Under the pieces are notes generated by a model. That model had not been told where the DNA came from and made no database searches. It saw only the letters and a program-made list of their open reading frames with translations. This document shows, piece after piece, positions 7,730 through 14,144 of a DNA stretch of 15,095 bases. Each line of letters begins with the position of its first letter. Positions within the stretch are counted from its first letter, which is position 1. The translations under genes were made by a program, and so were the position numbers. This DNA comes from Candidatus Iainarchaeum sp. (lineage in GTDB: Archaea; Iainarchaeota; Iainarchaeia; Iainarchaeales; JAAZKV01): contig JABHJM010000013.1 in the NCBI GenBank assembly GCA_018691995.1, positions 1 to 15,095 on the forward strand, in the 5' to 3' direction.

Positions 7730-10396
7730 TTAGATTAGTGCTTCTAGAGCGTCAATTAATGCTCCAGCTGCAACTCCAGTGTCTGCTGCTGTGAATCCAG
7801 CTGCTACAATGTCTCCGCTGCTTAATACAGCTGCTACAGTGTCTCCGCTAGCTACTAGCATATCTTCTAGAGTGTTTCCTTCAGTAACTTGTAGGTTCTT
7901 TGCTGCTGTGTTTGCATTGAATCCACCAACGATAATTGATTTACCGCCGCTGAATGCGCCTGCAACCTTTACTAGGTCTCCAGCTGCAACAACTTCTACT
8001 CCTCCAGCAACTCCAGTAGCTGTTGCGCCAATTGCGTCAACTGTTACTTTAGTTCCTCCAGTAGTAGTTACTGTGTCTCCTACAGCAACGTCAGTGAATG
8101 ATTCTCCACCAGTTGTAGTAGTTACTGTGTCTGTTGATCCAACGTATGCTTCAACCTTTCTTGTCTCTTCAGGCATTAAGATTGTTGCAACTCCGCTAGC
8201 AACGCTTACTTCAGTACCGTATTTAGTTACAGAGTTCATTAATTTTGAAGCTGCTGATGTACTGTGTTCATCTAATGAAACTGTCCAGTCTCCTGAAACC
8301 GCTTGTGCAGTTGCAGTAGCTGATTTAGTTTTATTATCTTGTGAATTTATTAACAATCCATCTTGGTTGTTAACAAAGAAATTCACATCAGATGATGCTG
8401 GTGCTGTGTTTGCTGAATATGTACTTCCGTCAGTTAATACCCATGCAGATGTGTACTGCAATGTATTTCCTGCACTTGGAACGAAATCTCCAGTTAATAC
8501 TTGTCCAGCTGTTTCAACGTTAGTGTCTCTATCGTATGCTTCAACAGTCAACACATTGTATGTTGAACTATCAGGCAAATAGTAGTTCAAGTCTGCTGCA
8601 AATCCGCCAGTAGTTACTACTGATCCACCATTGTCAACATTTTGATCTACGTCAGTTCCAACGAATTTTAATTCATTTTGGATTGTGTCTGATTTACTGT
8701 CTAGATCGAATACCTGAGCAGCTAAGAATAACCAGTATTGTCCAGTTGTCTCGTCACCACCAAAGTAGTAATCAACGTTTCCTGATTTCCAGTCTGCGTC
8801 AACTTCGAATCCAATTGCGTTTTCAGCATTTACATCCTTTGTTGTGTATCCAGATGTGTAGTAGTCAGCTCCTGAAGTTCCTGTTGGATTATTCCATGGT
8901 TCTGCAACTACTGATGCTGGTTTTTTCCAGTATCTTACTGCACCGTCTACATATCCTGTAGCTGCAGTGTTAACATCCAAAAGGTATGTGCTTCCAGCAA
9001 TTTCAAAAGTGTTTGTTCCTTGTCCAAGGTTTATTACCATTGGAATAGTTCTTTGAATTCCTTTTGAATCAGTTACTAGGAAACTATCCCCACCAACCAT
9101 TGCTTTAGCCATTGCTTTTGTTTGTGGCCCTTTGTATTCTACTTTTGCATAGTCGCTAGGAAGCATTACGCTTTCTCCTGGAGCTAATGCAAATTTAGCA
9201 TTTGTTGTTTCAGTTTTAGTCTGATTATATGCCCAGTTGTTTTTGATTTGTACCGAAGTAATTTTGTTACTTGCAGTATTAACATATGCTTTCCATTCTG
9301 GGTTTGTTGTTTTAGTTGAGTCGTATGGGAATACAGCATTATTTCTAATCTCTATTCTTTGCGATCCTGTTCTTACTGTTGCAGTGTATGTTCCAGCAGC
9401 AACGTTTTCTCCTGCAGCAGATACATAAACACTTTCAGTGAAGTATTCTGTTCCAAACTCATCTTTTAATTCATAAGCTGGTGTTTGTTGAACGTATTTT
9501 AGAACTGTTTCTCCATCTAATAGAGCCCACTTAGCTTGGTAAGCAGTAGTTCCTCCACCTGTTGCAACTAAATCAATTAGTTTTACTGTTAGTGTTTTTC
9601 CTTCGTAGTCTCCTACTCCAGCAACTTCAACAGTTTCTCCAACAGCTAATTCAGTTGGTGTAGTGTCTGCGTAAAGCACTAATTTTGTTGATGAAATTGT
9701 GTCAACAACATATTCTTGTCCCAATAGAGGGATTTTCATATTGTTTGCAGAATTTGCATCTAAGTTAGTTAATTCACCGTTTCCAGCATATTGTAATCCT
9801 GAACCAAGGTTCAATGAATAAACAATTCCGTTGCTTGAAACTTTTGCTACTGTTGCTCCTGGAGAAATTCCATCAGCAATAGTCTGAACATCAACATCAA
9901 GTGTTGCTTGAACATTCTCGTCAATATTAATTTGAGATTCAGTTCCGTTTACCTTGATTGTTCTTCCAGATATGTTTGCGAATTGTGACGAATCACTATA
10001 GTCCGCTTTTATTGGAGCGAATTCACTTACACTTGCAGTGAAGTCCATTACGTTTTCATCAGTGTTTCCTGATCCTGTAGTACTTTGTACTCCTCCAACA
10101 GATATGTCTGCAGTTCCGTCAGTTACTTCTGCGGTTCCGTCTCCTGTTGATGGTTTTGTAGCTAATTGTGCTACACGAGCAGCGATATTTCCTGCCCACA
10201 CTACGTCTGATATAGCAGCACTGCCACCTACAACAACATCTACTACTGGAACACCAGCATCAGATACAACGTCAGATTTTGCTAACGTGTCAAGGTTGTT
10301 GAACGCTTCAGCTGATACAACTGGAGCTAACGCAGAGCCTACTAATGCCGCACCGATTCCGATAGCAGCTATTTTTTTTATGCTCAATCCTTTCAT
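7730..10396 (-). CDS. S-layer protein precursor (methanogen-type S-layer family)
   Basis: An 888-residue secreted surface protein expected to form the crystalline cell envelope. The N-terminus is a signal peptide (MKGLSIKKIAAIGIGAALVG, then a VSA cleavage site after residue 29) very like methanococcal S-layer precursors. The body is rich in Thr, Gly, Val, Ala and Asp with few Lys, no cysteine seen, and at least four N-glycosylation sequons (NIS, NGT, NQT, NKT). Near the C-terminus, YGTEVSVASGVATILMPEE and SIIVGGFNANTAAKNL resemble the conserved S-layer C-terminal domain. No C-terminal membrane anchor is evident. The start at 10396 is chosen because GAGGTGA, the best ribosome binding site in the window, lies just upstream and the signal peptide then begins at Met. 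By eye the gene is richer in G+C than its neighbours, as expected for high expression. It has its own promoter and hairpin terminator. Confidence 0.87.
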   Translation of the reverse strand: MKGLSIKKIAAIGIGAALVGSALAPVVSAEAFNNLDTLAKSDVVSDAGVPVVDVVVGGSAAISDVVWAGNIAARVAQLATKPSTGDGTAEVTDGTADISVGGVQSTTGSGNTDENVMDFTASVSEFAPIKADYSDSSQFANISGRTIKVNGTESQINIDENVQATLDVDVQTIADGISPGATVAKVSSNGIVYSLNLGSGLQYAGNGELTNLDANSANNMKIPLLGQEYVVDTISSTKLVLYADTTPTELAVGETVEVAGVGDYEGKTLTVKLIDLVATGGGTTAYQAKWALLDGETVLKYVQQTPAYELKDEFGTEYFTESVYVSAAGENVAAGTYTATVRTGSQRIEIRNNAVFPYDSTKTTNPEWKAYVNTASNKITSVQIKNNWAYNQTKTETTNAKFALAPGESVMLPSDYAKVEYKGPQTKAMAKAMVGGDSFLVTDSKGIQRTIPMVINLGQGTNTFEIAGSTYLLDVNTAATGYVDGAVRYWKKPASVVAEPWNNPTGTSGADYYTSGYTTKDVNAENAIGFEVDADWKSGNVDYYFGGDETTGQYWLFLAAQVFDLDSKSDTIQNELKFVGTDVDQNVDNGGSVVTTGGFAADLNYYLPDSSTYNVLTVEAYDRDTNVETAGQVLTGDFVPSAGNTLQYTSAWVLTDGSTYSANTAPASSDVNFFVNNQDGLLINSQDNKTKSATATAQAVSGDWTVSLDEHSTSAASKLMNSVTKYGTEVSVASGVATILMPEETRKVEAYVGSTDTVTTTTGGESFTDVAVGDTVTTTGGTKVTVDAIGATATGVAGGVEVVAAGDLVKVAGAFSGGKSIIVGGFNANTAAKNLQVTEGNTLEDMLVASGDTVAAVLSSGDIVAAGFTAADTGVAAGALIDALEALI
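7800..7849 (-). repeat. Intragenic direct repeat in the S-layer 3' end
   Basis: Two 20-base copies (7800-7819 and 7830-7849), identical except for one base, repeat with a 30-bp period. They encode SGDIVAA and SGDTVAA. At protein level there are about three degenerate ten-residue units ending the protein, the third (AADTGVAAG) more diverged. Confidence 0.7.
8061..8132 (-). repeat. Second intragenic direct repeat in the S-layer gene
   Basis: An identical 18-base sequence occurs at 8061-8078 and 8115-8132, 54 bp (18 codons) apart and in frame. Both copies encode a DTVTTT segment of a Thr-rich stretch. Confidence 0.65.
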
Positions 10397-10455
10397 TTTT
10401 GTTTTCACCTCATTTTTACAAAAAATATTTCTTTCCACGAGTCTAAAACTAACGT

Positions 10456-10587
10456 TCGAAACTCACGGCAAGACTGTTATAGATGATGTTCGAGTCCTTT
10501 AAATACCTTTCCATAAGACCCCTTTTACAACTACTTTTGTACCAAAAACAAGGGGATTTTTAGGGCTAGAGATGAAGTGAGTTTCGA
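10456..10587. repeat. 11-bp inverted repeat bracketing the S-layer promoter
   Basis: TCGAAACTCAC at 10456-10466 and its exact complement GTGAGTTTCGA at 10577-10587. The TATA/BRE element at 10498-10512 lies between them. One arm falls in the predicted 5' leader, the other about 70 bp upstream of the TATA element. Candidate paired operator sites; function inferred. Confidence 0.5.
10498..10512 (-). promoter_or_regulatory. S-layer promoter: BRE plus TATA box
   Basis: On the minus strand GGAAAGG (BRE-like, 10512-10506) directly precedes TATTTAAA (10505-10498). Transcription should start near 10475, giving a leader of about 80 nt before the ATG at 10396. This is the best archaeal promoter match in the window and fits a highly expressed gene. 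Confidence 0.65.
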
Positions 10588-10630
10588 CAATTGCAATAAC
10601 AAAGTTTAAATCAAATATAATGGCCCTAAT

Positions 10631-10644
10631 TGCTTATTTAAGCA
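10631..10644. promoter_or_regulatory. 14-bp dyad TGCTTA-TT-TAAGCA
   Basis: Perfect six-base arms around a two-base spacer, extendable by three more pairs if one G-T wobble is allowed. It sits about 130 bp upstream of the S-layer TATA box and is a candidate site for a dimeric regulator. Confidence 0.4.
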
Positions 10645-10795
10645 GTTTTAGAATCGTTAAAACAACTTATTTAGTAGGCTCTTATGAAAGGTACAAATGA
10701 CAAAAGACGTAAAGAATTTAGCTTAATTTTAAAGTGCTTTTTGGACTATAATAAGATATTCTAAATTCTCTGGCGCCACTTAACAGAAAGGGGGG

Positions 10796-11428
10796 TTATT
10801 TGTAGATATCATCGTAGAATTTGTTTAATTCTTCTTTATTTAAGTGTTTTGTGAAGAAATCAGCGTATTTTTGGAAAATATCGGCTAATTCCATTAATCC
10901 TTCTTGGAATTCAAAATGGTTGAATTCTAGCTTTTTTGGCTTAATAATCTCAATATTCACTGGACCATAGTAGAAAAGGAACCTAATTAATGACGGATAG
11001 TCCTTTATGCTCAAATTTACCTCAAGAAATGAAGAATACATCTCTCCTTCTTCAACAATTTCAGCTTCTTTAACGTCATATATGGTAAAAGGCTTCTCTT
11101 TATCAAGAGCTTCTTTTATTTTGCCCATATGTCGTTTAAGCAGTGTCTCTTCAATTGCTTTAAATTCAATAATTGCCCTAATTCGCAGTCTAAAAGCATC
11201 TTTATCAGAAATTTCCTTTCTTTTTTGAACTTCATCAATAATATCTTGTTTTAGCTTATATTTTGTTGGATATCCATCTTTTGATATCACATTTAGCTTT
11301 ACCATTGTTTTGAGTTCAAGCATCAATCTATCAAATGGAATATTTAGTTGTTTATTTAATTGCTCTTCCGTCTTTGGTTCATTTAGCAACAAAATTGCTA
11401 TTTTCTTTTGTTCATCTGAAAAACGCAT
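10796..11428 (-). CDS. Winged-helix DNA-binding protein, candidate transcription regulator
   Basis: A 210-residue protein. Residues 2-60 look like a winged helix-turn-helix: FSDEQKKIAILLL (helix 1), KTEEQLNKQLNIP (helix 2), FDRLMLELKTMVKLNVI (recognition helix) and the wing GYPTKYKL. The rest is a charged alpha/beta domain of about 140 residues that I cannot assign to a named family, with a helical C-terminus. It lies directly upstream of, and on the same strand as, the S-layer gene, separated by 399 bp of dyad-rich DNA, so it may regulate that gene and possibly itself; this is inference. The start is uncertain: the ATG at 11428 has GGTGA only two bases before it, while a GTG at 11437 lies 25.5 bp from a TATA element and could be a leaderless start adding three residues. 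Confidence 0.68.
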   Translation of the reverse strand: MRFSDEQKKIAILLLNEPKTEEQLNKQLNIPFDRLMLELKTMVKLNVISKDGYPTKYKLKQDIIDEVQKRKEISDKDAFRLRIRAIIEFKAIEETLLKRHMGKIKEALDKEKPFTIYDVKEAEIVEEGEMYSSFLEVNLSIKDYPSLIRFLFYYGPVNIEIIKPKKLEFNHFEFQEGLMELADIFQKYADFFTKHLNKEELNKFYDDIYK

Positions 11429-11458
11429 GCTCACCACTTAATTATTATCACGTGTTAA

Positions 11459-11466
11459 TTTTAAAA
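11459..11466 (-). promoter_or_regulatory. TATA element for the winged-helix gene
   Basis: TTTTAAAA, centred 25.5 bp before the GTG at 11437 and 34.5 bp before the ATG at 11428. It lies beside a run of six C (11468-11473) and close to the palindrome CACGTG (11449-11454), which would overlap the transcription start and could be an operator. Confidence 0.4.
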
Positions 11467-11501
11467 ACCCCCCTACGTCCCAATCTCAAAATAGAACAAA
11501 C

Positions 11502-11509
11502 TTTTTTAA
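11502..11509 (+). promoter_or_regulatory. TATA element for the BofA-like gene
   Basis: TTTTTTAA preceded by the purine-rich GAACAAAC, which is BRE-like. Its centre is 26.5 bp before the ATG at 11532, and no ribosome binding site is visible, so the mRNA is probably leaderless. Confidence 0.45.
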
Positions 11510-11531
11510 CAACTTAATACAACTAATTAGT

Positions 11532-11843
11532 ATGAGTTTTTTATTTTTAGCAAATAATTTTGCAGAAGGAACACAAATGGTTTCAGAAAAGGCAGTTGAA
11601 ATAATTCCGCTCCCAATCGAATATATTATTCCTGCAATTATTTTAATTATTATAACTATATTCATTTTTTTCTTTTTGAAAAAAATTATTGTTAATAGTG
11701 TTCTTGGAGTTATTGTTTGGGCAGGAGCAGCTTTTTTATTTAATATGAATCTTCCTCTTATTCCAAGCTTGGTTGTCGCAATTATTTTTGGACCTGCTGG
11801 AATTGGTGTGATGATTGTTCTAAAAGTTTTTGGAATTATTTAA
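11532..11843 (+). CDS. BofA-family small integral membrane protein
   Basis: A 103-residue membrane protein. After a polar N-terminus come three hydrophobic segments (about 30-49, 53-71 and 75-103). The core, FLKKIIVNSVLGVIV followed by IPSLVVAIIFGPAGIGVMIV, matches the BofA family: a basic pair, the N-S-x-x-G turn, and a Gly-Pro-x-Gly loop leading into the last helix. Bacterial BofA inhibits the intramembrane protease that processes pro-sigma-K. Archaea have no sigma-K, so that role cannot apply, and the archaeal function is unknown; control of a membrane protease is one guess. It is followed after 17 bp by the uracil-DNA glycosylase-like gene, probably in one operon. The start agrees with the TATA spacing. 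Confidence 0.75.
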   Translation: MSFLFLANNFAEGTQMVSEKAVEIIPLPIEYIIPAIILIIITIFIFFFLKKIIVNSVLGVIVWAGAAFLFNMNLPLIPSLVVAIIFGPAGIGVMIVLKVFGII

Positions 11844-11860
11844 TTTTGTAAGTGAACGTA

Positions 11861-12454
11861 ATGGAAATTAATGAAAGTGAAAAACTAGCTAACTTTAAAA
11901 AAGAATTTTTTGAACATGCAAAAGAAAGTTCTTTATACAAAAATGTTATTGATACAAATGGAAAAATTGTTTTTGGACGCGGAAGCGATAATCCAAAAAT
12001 TTTATTTATTGGAGAAGCTCCTGGTTTTAGTGAGAATGAAAAAGGAAAACCTTTTGTTGGACGAAGTGGAAGGCTACTCGATACTTGGATTAGCGAACTT
12101 GAAATCGAAAAAGATTTTGCAATAGTAAATGTTGTTCCAATTATTCCTCTTAAAGATAATGGAATAAGAGCACCAACTGATGAAGAAATAAATTATTTTT
12201 TACCTTTCACTGAAAAATACATTGAGCTTCTTTCTCCAAAAGTAATTGTTCTTCTTGGAAGAAGTGCTGCAAGTATTTTTGATAAAAACCTAACTCTTGG
12301 ACAAATTAAACATTGGAAGAAAACAAAATTATTTTTTATTTATCATCCCTCTTATTATCTGCGAAAGGGTGGAAAAGGTTTTGAGGGCACACTTAAACAA
12401 TTAAAAAACTTTTTGAATGATAAAACAAAACAAGAAACATTAACAGATTTTTAG
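11861..12454 (+). CDS. Family-4-type uracil-DNA glycosylase homologue lacking Fe-S cysteines
   Basis: Expected to remove uracil from DNA, starting base excision repair. The 197-residue product has the family 4 motifs: ILFIGEAPGFSE (47-58), GKPFVGRSGRLLD (62-74), NVVP (90-93), PKVIVLLGRSAA (126-137) and YHPSYYLR (161-168). Family 4 enzymes normally bind a 4Fe-4S cluster through four cysteines, but this protein contains no cysteine. By motif alignment, I94 and F113 stand where the two later ligands should be, and the N-terminal pair is absent too. The rest of the fold looks intact, so activity is possible but unproven. The ATG at 11861 is chosen because GTGA lies five bases upstream; an in-frame GTG at 11852 is that binding site itself. 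Second gene after the BofA-like gene, and convergent with PAC2 across 11 bp. Confidence 0.8.
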   Translation: MEINESEKLANFKKEFFEHAKESSLYKNVIDTNGKIVFGRGSDNPKILFIGEAPGFSENEKGKPFVGRSGRLLDTWISELEIEKDFAIVNVVPIIPLKDNGIRAPTDEEINYFLPFTEKYIELLSPKVIVLLGRSAASIFDKNLTLGQIKHWKKTKLFFIYHPSYYLRKGGKGFEGTLKQLKNFLNDKTKQETLTDF

Positions 12455-12465
12455 AAATAAAAAAT

Positions 12466-13242
12466 TTATCTCACATAGGGAAGATTGTTATTTGGAGTTT
12501 CTTCTTCAAGTGATTCAAGTTGCATGTTAAGATCCTTGAATGCAGTTTCAATTTCTTTTGCTTCTTTATCAATTAATTTCATTTTTACTTTGAAACCAAA
12601 TCGTTTCTTTAAAACTTCAATTATTGCTTTTGCGCTTCCTTGATCTCCATAAATAAGTTGTGCATTTGTTTCTCCCATTAAACAAGCCCCAGTCATTTTA
12701 TGTAATTTACATATTCCAACAAATAATCCAGCTGCTCCTGAAATCAAACCTTCTTTTTTGTCTTCCTTCGCACCCATTTTTTTCCACTTTTTTAATGTTG
12801 CATCATCAGTTCCAGCAGCAATAACTTTTGGTTTTATGTTTATTCGCTTATCTCCAATATTAATTCCTGCAAGAGTAATAACTTCACTCACTCCGCTTGC
12901 TTTGAAAAAAGAAATCAATGTTTCTGCAAATTCATAATGTTCATGACTTGATCCAACTTTAAAATCAAGAGTTGGTTGAACTGGCCCTACTAAAAAGAAA
13001 AAATCTTGCTTTTTATAATTTAAATAATAAATTTCATCTTTTATCAAATGTATCTTTGAATTCTTTGTATGTACACTTGGTGGAAAAGCATCTGAATAAA
13101 CTTCTGCAATTCTTTCAGGTTTTAATTCTTTCAATAAATAGTCAACAGAGATTTTTCCAACCAAACCAATTCCTGGAAGTCCAACTAAAAGTATTGCATT
13201 TTTAGCTGCTATTTTTTTTGTTACTAAAATCTTTGTAGGCAT
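12466..13242 (-). CDS. PAC2-family protein (proteasome-assembly-chaperone-like)
   Basis: A 258-residue cytoplasmic protein of the PAC2 family, related to eukaryotic proteasome assembly chaperone 2. Visible family features are GLPGIGLVG (21-29), the SEVITLAGINIG strand-turn, a GLISGAAGLFVG segment and TGACLMGET. The C-terminal 40 residues form a charged helix. The role of the archaeal members is not established; association with proteasome assembly is inferred from homology. In archaea the gene commonly follows aIF2-alpha and Nop10, and here it directly follows aIF2-alpha with a 48-bp gap and no Nop10. It has its own TATA element 27.5 bp before the ATG and no ribosome binding site, so its transcript is probably leaderless. 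Confidence 0.85.
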   Translation of the reverse strand: MPTKILVTKKIAAKNAILLVGLPGIGLVGKISVDYLLKELKPERIAEVYSDAFPPSVHTKNSKIHLIKDEIYYLNYKKQDFFFLVGPVQPTLDFKVGSSHEHYEFAETLISFFKASGVSEVITLAGINIGDKRINIKPKVIAAGTDDATLKKWKKMGAKEDKKEGLISGAAGLFVGICKLHKMTGACLMGETNAQLIYGDQGSAKAIIEVLKKRFGFKVKMKLIDKEAKEIETAFKDLNMQLESLEEETPNNNLPYVR

Positions 13243-13265
13243 AACGAAAAATTAGAAGAAAAAGC

Positions 13266-13273
13266 ATATAAAT
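13266..13273 (-). promoter_or_regulatory. TATA element for the PAC2 gene
   Basis: ATTTATAT on the minus strand, centred 27.5 bp before the ATG at 13242. It is identical in sequence and spacing to the element at 7620-7627. Confidence 0.5.
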
Positions 13274-13290
13274 CAATGCGGACCTTTGGC

Positions 13291-14049
13291 CTATTTTTCT
13301 TCTTGTTTAAATTCAAAAGATACTTGTTTTTTCTTTGCTACTTTTTCAGCTTCAAGAATTATACCATTAAGAGATTTTTCTGCATCTTTGAATGTTTGTC
13401 CTTCGCTAGAAATCGCATAACTTCCAGCTCCAAAATATATTAAACTACAGCATTTTGATTTATCAATAACACTAAGTACTTCTTTTACATCTTCTAAACC
13501 ATCTTGAGAAAGTGAAGAAAGTTTTAGATTTCCTTTTAATACTTTTTTTGAAATTACAACATTTTTTTCAACCAATTGTTTAACTGGTTTTACCCAATTT
13601 TTTCCAATTATTTTTTCTACATCTTCTCCAAATAATATTTTTTCAAAAGCATCAAATAAAGATCCATACTCTTCTATTAATGGATCTGCAACTTCATCCC
13701 AAACATCATCAAATTTTTTCTTTTCTTGTTTTGCAAGTATTTGAATTAAATTTTCTTCTCTGTTAACTTGTTTAAATTCTGCTAATTTTTGTTTTTCTCT
13801 TTGAGGAGATACTCTTGCAAATGAAAGATCAATTTGTCTTTTTTCTGTGTCAATATTTAGTACTTTTGCAACCCTAACTTGGTTTGACTTTACAACATTT
13901 CTAATATTTTTTACCCAAGAACTTGAAACATTACTAATGTGGATAAATCCTTTTGCGTTATCATATTCGAGTAATTCAGCAAATACTCCATAGTCAAGTA
14001 TTTGAGTAACTTTTACTACAACAAGTTCATTTCTATCCGGATATTCCAT
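13291..14049 (-). CDS. Translation initiation factor aIF2 subunit alpha
   Basis: Alpha subunit of the aIF2 heterotrimer, which brings initiator Met-tRNA to the small ribosomal subunit. The 252-residue protein has the three expected domains: an N-terminal S1/OB fold (about 7-80, with GVFAELLEY, GFIHIS at 34-39 and WVKNIR at 45-50), a central helical domain (about 85-170) and a C-terminal alpha/beta domain that contacts the gamma subunit. Length is slightly short of the usual 260-275. The ATG at 14049 gives MEYPD, matching the N-terminus of methanogen homologues, and has GTGA five bases upstream. A GTG at 14058, within that site, lies exactly 27.5 bp from the TATA element and could be a leaderless alternative. 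It is flanked by gins and PAC2, as expected for the archaeal cluster. Confidence 0.92.
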   Translation of the reverse strand: MEYPDRNELVVVKVTQILDYGVFAELLEYDNAKGFIHISNVSSSWVKNIRNVVKSNQVRVAKVLNIDTEKRQIDLSFARVSPQREKQKLAEFKQVNREENLIQILAKQEKKKFDDVWDEVADPLIEEYGSLFDAFEKILFGEDVEKIIGKNWVKPVKQLVEKNVVISKKVLKGNLKLSSLSQDGLEDVKEVLSVIDKSKCCSLIYFGAGSYAISSEGQTFKDAEKSLNGIILEAEKVAKKKQVSFEFKQEEK

Positions 14050-14081
14050 TGTGCTCACATAAAATTACTTAAAAAGAAGAC

Positions 14082-14089
14082 TTATAAAG
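14082..14089 (-). promoter_or_regulatory. TATA element for aIF2-alpha
   Basis: CTTTATAA on the minus strand, centred 36.5 bp before the ATG and 27.5 bp before the upstream GTG. Transcription should start near 14058, leaving a leader of about nine bases that just contains the GTGAG site. Confidence 0.5.
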
Positions 14090-14144
14090 GTTAACAAAAA
14101 AGTAAATTCGGCTAATGTGTGCAAAGATGTCTAAAAAAGGAATT

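Larger units (their letters stand above)
10397..10795. other. 399-bp intergenic region upstream of the S-layer gene
   Basis: No convincing gene is seen here. It contains the S-layer leader and promoter (below) and several dyads: TACAA-6-TTGTA at 10526-10541, CCCCTT/AAGGGG at 10519-10524 and 10550-10555, an 11-bp inverted repeat at 10456/10577, and a 14-bp dyad at 10631-10644. A second T/A-rich TATA-like element (ATTTAAAC on the minus strand) lies near 10603-10610. TGGCGCCA, an eight-base palindrome, lies near 10771-10778, shortly after the winged-helix stop. A 26-codon plus-strand frame (10684-10764) has little support. Confidence 0.6.

Noticed and set aside
7779..8582. Long plus-strand open frame (267 codons) opposite the S-layer gene
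   Set aside because: It mirrors the Thr/Ala/Val-rich codons of the S-layer gene, has no promoter or ribosome binding site, and yields a low-complexity Pro/Ser/Thr/Val product. Similar antisense frames at 8683-8961 and 10038-10502 were rejected for the same reasons.
10397..10438. N-terminal extension of the S-layer protein to 10438
   Set aside because: The added residues would precede a complete signal peptide, and the GAGGTGA binding site lies within them, marking 10396 as the start.
10486..10500. GTTCGAGTCC, resembling a tRNA T-loop
   Set aside because: The flanking bases do not form a T stem, and no acceptor, D or anticodon arm can be built around it. It sits beside the S-layer TATA box.
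11449..11454. CACGTG as a definite operator
   Set aside because: It is a six-base palindrome without symmetrical extension, so chance is likely; mentioned only as a possibility at the promoter.
13280..13291. GGACC-TTT-GGCC as a hairpin terminator for aIF2-alpha
   Set aside because: The stem is only about four pairs with a bulge, and no T tract follows on the minus strand.
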